Assembly (NCBI GenBank): GCA_002691465.1
Contig: NZHP01000036.1
Location: forward strand, 45,826-109,825
Source of the DNA: Gammaproteobacteria bacterium
GTDB taxonomy: Bacteria > Pseudomonadota > Gammaproteobacteria > Steroidobacterales > UBA11654
Length of the DNA stretch: 64,000 bases
Reading direction: 5' to 3'
The notes beneath the pieces are model-generated. The model was not told where the DNA came from. It searched no databases and worked only from the letters and a program-made list of their open reading frames with translations. Positions 49,629 to 57,885 of this stretch are shown piece after piece. Within the stretch, counting starts at the first letter, position 1. The number at the start of each line of letters is the position of its first letter. Position numbers and translations under genes: made by a program.

Positions 49629-50533
49629 GTGAAAATTATCAAAAACTAAGAGATGTTCTTCAATCTGGCAGGTTTGCAATTACTGCAGAAATTCCTGCGC
49701 CAGTGAGTGCGTCTTCATATGAGATGGAAGAGAAAATAAAAATTCTCAAAGGCTCTGTCCATGCAATCAATGTAACGGATAATCCTGGTGCGACTGCACA
49801 CATGTCTAGCCTTGCAGGATCGACGATTGTTAGAAACCAAGAGATTGATCCCATACTCCAAATTACCTGCAGAGACAGAAACAGATTAGCAATTCAAAGC
49901 GAGCTAATGGGAGCATCTGCTCTGGGCATAGACAATGTTTTAACGCTTGCCGGTGATCCCGTAAAGAATGGCGATCAAAAAGACGCAAAAGCTGTTTTCG
50001 ATATCAATTCAAAAACCATACTCTCCATCATGGATGGTATGAATAATGAAGGGAAAACAATGTCTGGCAAAGAACTTCAATCAAAATCAAATTTCTTTCC
50101 GGGAGGTGCAGCAATTCTGCATGAACCTGAAGATAACTGGGATCCTAAGGCTTTGAATGAAAAGGCATCCTTTGGTGCGATGTTTATTCAAACTCAGTTT
50201 TGCTATGACGTGGAATTGGTCAAAAAGTACATGCAAAGAATTGTCGAAACCGGCCTGTCTGAAAAGCTGTATTTCATCATTGGCATTGGTCCTTTAAGGA
50301 GCGATAAATCGGCAAAATGGATGCGGGATAAACTGTTTGGAACAGTCATGCCAGATTCCATTGTTAAACGGATGGAAAGTGCTGGCGATCAAATTCAGGA
50401 AGGAATAAATATTTGTGCTGAGCTTATTCAGTCATTCCAAGAAATTGAGGGCGTTCATGGAGCTCATCTTATGGCACCGAGAAATCTATCTGCCATACCT
50501 GAAACAGTTAAGCGATCAGGTATAACTATCTAG
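49625..50533 (+). CDS. Methylenetetrahydrofolate reductase family protein
   Basis: FAITAEIPAPVS, INVTDNPGATAHMSSLA, LQITCRDRNRLAIQSELMGASALGIDNVLTLAGDP. Confidence 0.92.
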   Translation: MSENYQKLRDVLQSGRFAITAEIPAPVSASSYEMEEKIKILKGSVHAINVTDNPGATAHMSSLAGSTIVRNQEIDPILQITCRDRNRLAIQSELMGASALGIDNVLTLAGDPVKNGDQKDAKAVFDINSKTILSIMDGMNNEGKTMSGKELQSKSNFFPGGAAILHEPEDNWDPKALNEKASFGAMFIQTQFCYDVELVKKYMQRIVETGLSEKLYFIIGIGPLRSDKSAKWMRDKLFGTVMPDSIVKRMESAGDQIQEGINICAELIQSFQEIEGVHGAHLMAPRNLSAIPETVKRSGITI

Positions 50534-51815
50534 AAAAATTTGCGAGCTTATCCATGAGCTGATAGTACATCATGCCAATGGCTGTCGCCGGGCTGGAGAA
50601 CCATTTCCCACCGGGCAATTGTATGTGACTCACCGAAGACAATAGATTCAAGACTTCATCGTCTCCATCGACTGCATCTGCAATCACTTTTGCGGCCATG
50701 TGTGTGGGGGCAACCCCGTGTCCAGAGTATCCTTGGGAATAGAAAATGTTTTTATCTACCTTTCCTAACTGAGGAATTTTCTTAAGACTGACTGCAACAT
50801 TGCCTGACCAAGCATAATCAACTCTTAGTTCTGATAATTGTGGAAAAACAGAAACCATCCTTTTTTTTATCTCAACCTTTATCCGGTCATCGCTAGGAAT
50901 TTTACCTGAGTAATTAAACCTTCCGCCGAACAACATTCGCTTGTCTGCGGAAAGACGATAATAATCGAGAATTGTATTTTGATCGCAAACTGCCATGTCT
51001 GATGGCATCACTTTCTCTGCTAATTCATTGCTCAAAGGCTCTGTTGCAATAATGCAGCTTGCAGCAGGCATAACCATTCTTCTGAGTTTTTTATTCAAGT
51101 CCCCAATGTATGCATTAGCGGCAATGACAATATAATCTGACTCAATAATGCCATTTTCCGTCACTACTTTTGCAGGACTTCCTGCTGAAATCTCAACTGC
51201 ACGGGTATTCTCATAAATCTTAACCCCAATTTCTGAGGCGGCCTTTGCTTCTCCCAAACAAAGATTGAGGGGATGAATGTGGCCTGAACCAGAATCAATT
51301 AATCCACCGACATATGCTTTGCTGTTGACGTATTTTTTTACTTGTGTCTCATCAACCAATTCCAAATTGTGATGATACCCAGATTGTTCCCATTCTTCAG
51401 ATCGATGAATCAATTCATCCATGTGTTTTCTATTCGTTGCAACGTCAATGAATCCCTCTTTAAGATCGCAATCGATTGAAAATTCAGAAATCCTATCTCT
51501 CACCAGATCTGCAGATCTTGCACCGAGGAGCCAAATATTCTGAATGTCTTTTTCGGTACCTTTTTTTTCAAAATGATCGCTAAAAGAAAAGCCACTGATG
51601 AGCTGACCCCCATTCCTTCCGCTTGCTCCCCATCCAATCTTTTCTGATTCAATTAAAACAACATCATAATCTTTCTTCGCAAGATTGATGGCTGTATTGA
51701 GTCCCGTAAACCCTCCCCCGATCACACATACTTTTGTTCTAATATTTGAGTTAAGCCGCTCAAATCTGAGGTCCTGATTAGCTGTGGCGGCATAATATGA
51801 TTTAACGTGGGCCAT
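50526..51815 (-). CDS. DAO-family FAD-dependent oxidoreductase (PuuB/OrdL-like)
   Basis: VCVIGGGFTGLNTAINLAKKDYDVVLIESEKIGWGASGRNGGQLISG. Confidence 0.93.
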   Translation of the reverse strand: MAHVKSYYAATANQDLRFERLNSNIRTKVCVIGGGFTGLNTAINLAKKDYDVVLIESEKIGWGASGRNGGQLISGFSFSDHFEKKGTEKDIQNIWLLGARSADLVRDRISEFSIDCDLKEGFIDVATNRKHMDELIHRSEEWEQSGYHHNLELVDETQVKKYVNSKAYVGGLIDSGSGHIHPLNLCLGEAKAASEIGVKIYENTRAVEISAGSPAKVVTENGIIESDYIVIAANAYIGDLNKKLRRMVMPAASCIIATEPLSNELAEKVMPSDMAVCDQNTILDYYRLSADKRMLFGGRFNYSGKIPSDDRIKVEIKKRMVSVFPQLSELRVDYAWSGNVAVSLKKIPQLGKVDKNIFYSQGYSGHGVAPTHMAAKVIADAVDGDDEVLNLLSSVSHIQLPGGKWFSSPATAIGMMYYQLMDKLANFSR

Positions 51816-51991
51816 TTTGGTATGGAATTAATTACTTGATGACTAATTATAACTTTTTCAAATTATCTAATCATCAGAAAAGGTTAAAATTACCCTCTAA
51901 TTCTTATATAAAATTAATTCAAGACCAATATTTATTTGAAGACAAACGATATGCTATGATTTTCATCTTCCCATTTACACGGGGTTAAGGT

Positions 51992-52585
51992 ATGAAAAAT
52001 AAAGATATTCTCATCATAGGATGTGGTGCTATAGCGCATGAAGTCAGTGAAATCATAGAATTAAATAATTGGGACAATGTCAGACTCCAGTGTTTGAATG
52101 CAGAACTTCATAACACACCAAAAATACTTCCAAGAAAAATAAAAGAGGCTATTGATTCAAATATCAATGACTACTCAAAAATATTTCTAGCATATGCAGA
52201 CTGCGGAACTGGAGGATTAATTGACTTGCTATTAAAAGACTATGATATTGAGAGGCTGGATGGTGCTCATTGTTATGAGTTTTATTCTGGATCGTCGGTT
52301 TTCAAAGAATTAAGCGAGAAAGAAATTGGAACATTTTATCTCACAGATTTTTTGGTTAAGAACTTTGATCGACTTGTAATCGAAGGTCTAGGTATACAAA
52401 AATATCCAAGCTTAAAAGAAGACTATTTCAGAAATTATAAAAATGTTGTGTATCTCGCACAGTTACAAGACAATGTTCTGGAATCAAAGGCTAGGGAATG
52501 TGCTGATTATCTCAATCTTGAGTTTTCTGTCCACTTCACTGGTTTAAAAAACCTTGGAAATCAATTGAATGAGGTAATGAAATAG
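51992..52585 (+). CDS. DUF1638-type protein
   Basis: ILIIGCGAIAHEV...FLAYADCGTGGLIDLLLKDYDIERLDGAHCYEFYSG typical of DUF1638; cluster context. Confidence 0.85.
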   Translation: MKNKDILIIGCGAIAHEVSEIIELNNWDNVRLQCLNAELHNTPKILPRKIKEAIDSNINDYSKIFLAYADCGTGGLIDLLLKDYDIERLDGAHCYEFYSGSSVFKELSEKEIGTFYLTDFLVKNFDRLVIEGLGIQKYPSLKEDYFRNYKNVVYLAQLQDNVLESKARECADYLNLEFSVHFTGLKNLGNQLNEVMK

Positions 52586-52888
52586 ATGGGAAAACTGATT
52601 ACTGTATTTTGGCGTGATATACCCTCCCATATAATCTTTAAAACAAAATCTGGGAAATTTAAAAAACAAATGAGTCCAAGATTTGAAAAAGCGATTGATA
52701 GAGCTGCGATGAGAGCCGGGAAAGGTTCTAGTGATGCTTACATGGCAGATTGGAGAAGAGAAATAGTAAAAATTAAAACGGATGATCCTCAATCTATTGT
52801 TGATCAAGAGATCGAATTATTAGAACAAATGTTTTCAGATGATTTGCTGGAAAAAACAGTAAAATCAAAAGGCATTAAGGAAGAGTAA
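52586..52888 (+). CDS. Small 'virulence factor'-annotated family protein
   Basis: ITVFWRDIPSHIIFKTKSGKFKKQMSPRFEKAIDRAAMRAG; commonly linked with corrinoid methyltransfer genes. Confidence 0.75.
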   Translation: MGKLITVFWRDIPSHIIFKTKSGKFKKQMSPRFEKAIDRAAMRAGKGSSDAYMADWRREIVKIKTDDPQSIVDQEIELLEQMFSDDLLEKTVKSKGIKEE

Positions 52889-52896
52889 ATAAAAAT

Positions 52897-53784
52897 ATGG
52901 CAAATACAAAAATCAGCTCAGATAGAAAAGAAATCGTGATTGGCCCGAATAGTCCTTTCACTGTTATTGGAGAAAGAATTAATCCAACAGGTCGAAAGCT
53001 TTTAACTGAGGAGATGAAAGCAGGGAATCTTGATCGTGTGTTGAGTGATGCCGAGGCTCAAGTACTTGCTGGTGCTCAAATGTTAGATATCAATGCAGGG
53101 GTTCCATTGGCGGATGAGCCAAAAATACTTGCTGATAGTATCAAGCTTATCCAGGATAATTTTGACATACCTTTATGTATTGATTCATCCATTATTGATG
53201 CGCTCAAATCTGGGCTAGAAGCCTATAAAGGAAAAGCGCTATTGAATTCTGTAACAGGAGAAGAGGACAGACTAGAAGCGGTCTTACCACTAGTCAAACA
53301 ATATGGCTGCGCTGTGATCGGAATTTCAAATGACGATACAGGAATCTCAGAAGATATAAATGTTCGATATGAAGTTGCAAAGAAAATAGTTGAAAGAGCA
53401 ATGGATCATGGGATTCCTAAGGAAGACGTTGTAATCGACCCGTTGGTTATGCCGATTGGCGCAATCAATTCAGCAGGAAAGCAAGTAACTGAGCTCATCA
53501 AGATGCTACAAAATGAGTTGGGCGTAAATACCACATGCGGTGCCTCAAATCTAAGTTTTGGATTGCCGAACAGGCTCGGTCTTAATACGGCATTTATCGC
53601 GATGGCGATAGGTGCGGGAATGACCAGTGCGATCACAAACCCTCTTGAAAAAGAAATCATGCAATCTGTTAGAGCAGCAAATGTAGTTGCCGGAAATGAC
53701 CCAGAGTGCTCACAATGGATTGCTAATTATCGAGAGCCAAGTTCTAAAGCAAGGAAAACCAGACGAAGAAGGCCCAAAAGCTAG
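52897..53784 (+). CDS. Methyltetrahydrofolate:corrinoid methyltransferase (pterin-binding, DHPS-like)
   Basis: FTVIGERINPTGRKLLTEEM, AQMLDINAGVPLADEP, PLCIDSSIIDALKSGLEAYKGKALLNSVTGEE. Confidence 0.92.
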   Translation: MANTKISSDRKEIVIGPNSPFTVIGERINPTGRKLLTEEMKAGNLDRVLSDAEAQVLAGAQMLDINAGVPLADEPKILADSIKLIQDNFDIPLCIDSSIIDALKSGLEAYKGKALLNSVTGEEDRLEAVLPLVKQYGCAVIGISNDDTGISEDINVRYEVAKKIVERAMDHGIPKEDVVIDPLVMPIGAINSAGKQVTELIKMLQNELGVNTTCGASNLSFGLPNRLGLNTAFIAMAIGAGMTSAITNPLEKEIMQSVRAANVVAGNDPECSQWIANYREPSSKARKTRRRRPKS

Positions 53785-53794
53785 ATCAACAGCC

Positions 53795-55786
53795 ATGGCT
53801 GAAAAAAATCAGTTTCAAATTATTTTTATGCCTTCAGGAAAGAGAGGTCATTTTGATCCAGGGACTACTATACTTCAGGCCTCAAGAAGTCTTGGAGTAG
53901 ATCTAGATTCTGTATGCGGTGGAAGAGCAATTTGTGGAAGATGTCAAATTCAACCCACAGAAGGAGAATTTGCAAAACATGGTATTACATCCAGTTTCTC
54001 CAATCTCAATCGACTGACTGAATCTGAAATTAAATATTCAAAAAGAAAAGGGTTGGAAGCATCAAGAAGGCTTGGCTGTCAAACAATCATTTCTGGTGAT
54101 GTCGTTATAGATATCCCTGAAGAAAGTCAGCTCCATCAACAAGTTGTAAGAAAAGAATTTGAAGCCTCTTCTGTGACCATAAATCCACTATCTAAACTGC
54201 ATCTTATTGATCTAAGTCAATCCTCATTTGACTCAAATGACCAACTTCAGCAATTGATAAATGAGAAACTCAGAGATGATTGGGGCATTGAAATAAGTCA
54301 AATACTCCCAAAGTATTTTGATCACAAATTATTCAGCGAGGCTGATAATGGAACGATTGCAGTTAGAGAAAAAAATACCGTAGTTGATATTTGGCCAGGG
54401 TTGGTTGAAAAAATATACGGTGTATCAATTGATATTGGATCGACCACGCTTGCAGTCAATCTCAGTGATTTGCAAACCGGCGAGGTCATGGCATCTGAAG
54501 GATCAATGAATCCACAAATCAGATTTGGAGAAGATCTGATGAGTCGAGTTTCTTATTGCATGCTCAACCCAGGTTCAGAAGAAAAACTAACCAAAACTGT
54601 AAGAGAGTCAATCAAAGAACTAATCACAAAAGCATGTAAAAAAGTTCAAATAGATCCAAACCATATTCTCGAGGCAACTGTTGTAGGAAATCCAGTCATG
54701 CATCACCTATTTCTTGGTTTTGATCCAGTGCCGCTAGGAGTTGCCCCATTTAAACTAAAAACATCTGATTCAGTAACAGAATCATCCAAGGACCTTGCTT
54801 TGGGAATCAATGACAATGCATCCGTCTATGTCCTTCCATGCCTTGCAGGACATGTTGGTGCAGACGCTGCGGCGGTGATTTTGACTGAAAAACCATATCA
54901 GCAAGACGCCTACAGCTTGATTGTTGATGTTGGAACAAATGCTGAAATCATTGTTGGCAATAAAGATAAAGTACTCGCTGCATCCAGTCCCACTGGCCCT
55001 GCATTTGAGGGGGCACAGATTAACTCTGGGCAAAGGGCGGCACCCGGTGCAATCGAAAGAGTAAGAATTGATCCTGAAACATTGGTGGGAAAAATTAAAG
55101 TCATCGGCTCTGACCTTTGGTCCGATGATCCTGATTTTGACGAAGATACAAAAAACATAGGTGTGACTGGCATTTGCGGATCTGGGATCATTGAGGCCAT
55201 TGCTGAAATGTTCCTTACAGGAATCATTTCATCTGAAGGACTCATACAAGAACAAAAAGAAAGATCAACCGACGTAATCTTCAAGGATGGAAGAACTTTC
55301 TCGTATTTGTTATTTGATGGCAAGCAAAAGATAATAATCACCCAGAATGACATTCGCGCTATCCAGCTTGCAAAAGCTGCCCTTTATGCTGGCGCTAAAC
55401 TTTTAATGGATAAGATTGGAATCAGCGCTGTTGATAAAATCAGATTTGCTGGGGCATTTGGCAGTCACATAGATGTTAAATATGCAATGGTGCTTGGGCT
55501 GATACCCAACTGTAAAATCAGTGAAGTAACTTCTGCAGGAAATGCAGCGAGCACTGGTGCCAGAATTGCATTGCTCGATTCAGAAAGTAGGCAAGAAATA
55601 GAAACTGCAGTAAAACAAATAGAGAAAATCGAAACTGCAACGGAACCTCTTTTCCAAGACTATTTTGTAAAAGCCATGTCAATACCGCACGAAAGCGATG
55701 ATTTTTCAGAATTAAAAAAGATTTTCAAATTTCCAGAAAAAAATAATGTTGAAATCCGATCGAAAAGAAAAAGACGAAGAACTTAA
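53795..55786 (+). CDS. ASKHA-domain protein with N-terminal 2Fe-2S domain (RACo-like corrinoid activator)
   Basis: DSVCGGRAICGRCQI cluster motif; YGVSIDIGSTTLAVNLSDL; VDVGTNAEIIVGN; start trimmed to MAEKNQFQI at 53795. Confidence 0.92.
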   Translation: MAEKNQFQIIFMPSGKRGHFDPGTTILQASRSLGVDLDSVCGGRAICGRCQIQPTEGEFAKHGITSSFSNLNRLTESEIKYSKRKGLEASRRLGCQTIISGDVVIDIPEESQLHQQVVRKEFEASSVTINPLSKLHLIDLSQSSFDSNDQLQQLINEKLRDDWGIEISQILPKYFDHKLFSEADNGTIAVREKNTVVDIWPGLVEKIYGVSIDIGSTTLAVNLSDLQTGEVMASEGSMNPQIRFGEDLMSRVSYCMLNPGSEEKLTKTVRESIKELITKACKKVQIDPNHILEATVVGNPVMHHLFLGFDPVPLGVAPFKLKTSDSVTESSKDLALGINDNASVYVLPCLAGHVGADAAAVILTEKPYQQDAYSLIVDVGTNAEIIVGNKDKVLAASSPTGPAFEGAQINSGQRAAPGAIERVRIDPETLVGKIKVIGSDLWSDDPDFDEDTKNIGVTGICGSGIIEAIAEMFLTGIISSEGLIQEQKERSTDVIFKDGRTFSYLLFDGKQKIIITQNDIRAIQLAKAALYAGAKLLMDKIGISAVDKIRFAGAFGSHIDVKYAMVLGLIPNCKISEVTSAGNAASTGARIALLDSESRQEIETAVKQIEKIETATEPLFQDYFVKAMSIPHESDDFSELKKIFKFPEKNNVEIRSKRKRRRT

Positions 55787-55854
55787 CTAATTCTCAGATT
55801 GTATTAAAGAACTTTTAAATTTATGTTAGATTCGTAGCCAATTTAGCGATAACC

Positions 55855-57060
55855 ATGAACAGTATTAAAGAATTATTAAATCATCAGCAAGAAGACTGGT
55901 CATTGGATCAGAGGTTCTATAAAGATATGTCAATCTTTGACCTAGAAAAGCATAATATTTTTTACAACAGCTGGATCTTTATCGGACACGAGTCTCAGAT
56001 TCCAAATAAAGGTGATTTCTTTGTATATAAGTTACTCGATGAAGAAATCATTGTTCTAAGAAATAAAGAGAATAAAGTGAAGGCATTCTTTAATGTTTGC
56101 CGTCACAGAGGTTCTAGAGTATGCCTTGAGGAAAAAGGAAATACCTCACGCTTTACATGCCCATATCACAGTTGGACATATAACCTTGATGGAAAGCTTC
56201 TGGCAGCAAAGAGCTTAAGAGAGGGTATTGAGAAATCAGAGCTCGGACTCCACCCATGCAATATTGAGTCCGCCTCTGGGATGCTTCTTATCAATCTTTC
56301 GGATAATCCTGAATCACTTAAAAATCTCCAGAGTGACTTGAAAGAACCCTTTGAGATGTTCGGGTTTAAAGATCTAAAAGTGGCAGCACACAAAAATTAT
56401 CCCATTGCATCAAATTGGAAGCTTGCCGTAGAAAATTATCAAGAATGCTATCACTGTGGACCAGCTCATCCCGAATACTCTCTTTCTCACTCGCTTAAAA
56501 TTGAAGATGAACCTGGATTTGATGAGGCACAAGAAAAGATGATGAAAAATCTAGATAGTTGTGGACTAAAAGACATTGAGGTCAACAAAGATTTTTCAAA
56601 TAAAGACCCCGACCAAGAACAATATGCCTACTCAAGATATGCCCTATTTGATGGATACATGACAGGAAGCAAAGACGGCAAACCTTTGGCACCACTCTTG
56701 GGAGGCATCAAAGAATTCAATCAAGGATGTTCAGACTTTAATATCGGTCCTGTCAGTTATTTCCTTGCCTATTGCGATCATATCGTTGGCTATATATTCA
56801 CGCCAACAAGCCAAGATCAATGTCAGTGTGATATTTATTGGCTCGTCAACAAAGATGCCGAAGAAAACAAAGACTATGATAAAGAAAAGCTCATGTGGCT
56901 TTGGGATGTGACCACTTATGCTGATGAAACCATTATTGTGAATAACCAAAAAGGAGTTAATTCCATCAAATATCAATCAGGGCCCTATACCGACAAAGAA
57001 CATAGTACGCGACGTTTTATTAAATGGTACTTGAGTGAACTCAAATCATACGCATTATAG
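55855..57060 (+). CDS. Rieske aromatic-ring-hydroxylating-type oxygenase alpha subunit (quaternary-amine type suspected)
   Basis: Rieske CRHRGSRVCLEEKGNTSRFTCPYHSWTYNLDG; mononuclear Fe site VENYQECYHCGPAHPEY. Confidence 0.92.
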   Translation: MNSIKELLNHQQEDWSLDQRFYKDMSIFDLEKHNIFYNSWIFIGHESQIPNKGDFFVYKLLDEEIIVLRNKENKVKAFFNVCRHRGSRVCLEEKGNTSRFTCPYHSWTYNLDGKLLAAKSLREGIEKSELGLHPCNIESASGMLLINLSDNPESLKNLQSDLKEPFEMFGFKDLKVAAHKNYPIASNWKLAVENYQECYHCGPAHPEYSLSHSLKIEDEPGFDEAQEKMMKNLDSCGLKDIEVNKDFSNKDPDQEQYAYSRYALFDGYMTGSKDGKPLAPLLGGIKEFNQGCSDFNIGPVSYFLAYCDHIVGYIFTPTSQDQCQCDIYWLVNKDAEENKDYDKEKLMWLWDVTTYADETIIVNNQKGVNSIKYQSGPYTDKEHSTRRFIKWYLSELKSYAL

Positions 57061-57882
57061 TCTCTGACTGTGCCAATCTATGTGATCTTGAATAAAGGTC
57101 GCAATAAAAAAATAACTGTGATCAAAACCTGGCTGCATTCTTAGCGTCAGAGAAACATTTTTTTCATCACACGCTTTAGCAAAAGATTCTGGCTTTAATT
57201 GATCTGCTAAAAATTCGTCTTCTTCGCCTTGATCAATGAGTATGTCTTTTTGCCATCCTTGCTTTCGGATTAGACTGCAGGAATCATAATCATCCCATGA
57301 AGACTCTTCCTTTCCGAGATATCTTGTGAAGGCCTTCTGTCCCCAAGGAATTTTTACTGGATTGCAAATTGGAGAGAATGCCGAAACCGATTTAAAAATA
57401 TCCGGGTTCTTAATTGCGATAGTGAGTGCGCCATGGCCTCCCATGGAATGTCCAGATAACCCTATACGATTTTCATCAACTGGAAAATGATCCTGAATCA
57501 GTTCTACGAGCTCCTCGACAACATACTTATACATATTGAAATTTTCTGCCCAAGGTTCTTCAGTGGCATTTAGGTAAAACCCAGCGCCCTGAGCAAAGTC
57601 ATAATTTGGATCATCAGGGACATTCTCACCTCTTGGGCTGGTGTCTGGAGATACTATGATCATATTGTGATCGGAGGCAAATCTTTGAACGCCTGACTTT
57701 ACTCTAAAATTCTCTTCAGTACAGGTCAGGCCAGATAACCAGATTAATGTCTTCTGCTTATCTCCCTGAGGGTTATCGGGAAGATATATTGAAAACGTCA
57801 TTTTGCAAGAAGTTGCATTAGAATCATGTGCCCAAACTTCATGGACTCCCTTAAAACTTCGATTTGATGAAACTTTCTCCAT
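57055..57882 (-). CDS. S-formylglutathione hydrolase
   Basis: LIWLSGLTCTEENFRVKSGVQRFA, DTSPRGENVPDDPNYDFAQGAGFYLNATEEPWAENFNMY, GLSGHSMGGHGAL. Confidence 0.96.
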   Translation of the reverse strand: MEKVSSNRSFKGVHEVWAHDSNATSCKMTFSIYLPDNPQGDKQKTLIWLSGLTCTEENFRVKSGVQRFASDHNMIIVSPDTSPRGENVPDDPNYDFAQGAGFYLNATEEPWAENFNMYKYVVEELVELIQDHFPVDENRIGLSGHSMGGHGALTIAIKNPDIFKSVSAFSPICNPVKIPWGQKAFTRYLGKEESSWDDYDSCSLIRKQGWQKDILIDQGEEDEFLADQLKPESFAKACDEKNVSLTLRMQPGFDHSYFFIATFIQDHIDWHSQRL

Positions 57883-57885
57883 TCT

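Noticed and set aside
52586-52888. Small 'virulence factor' ORF as a toxin or toxin-antitoxin member
   Set aside because: Context is corrinoid/C1 metabolism; the family name is historical and no partner antitoxin is seen.
54910-55353. 147-aa antisense ORF within the ASKHA gene
   Set aside because: Fully inside a strongly supported CDS on the other strand; composition typical of shadow ORFs.
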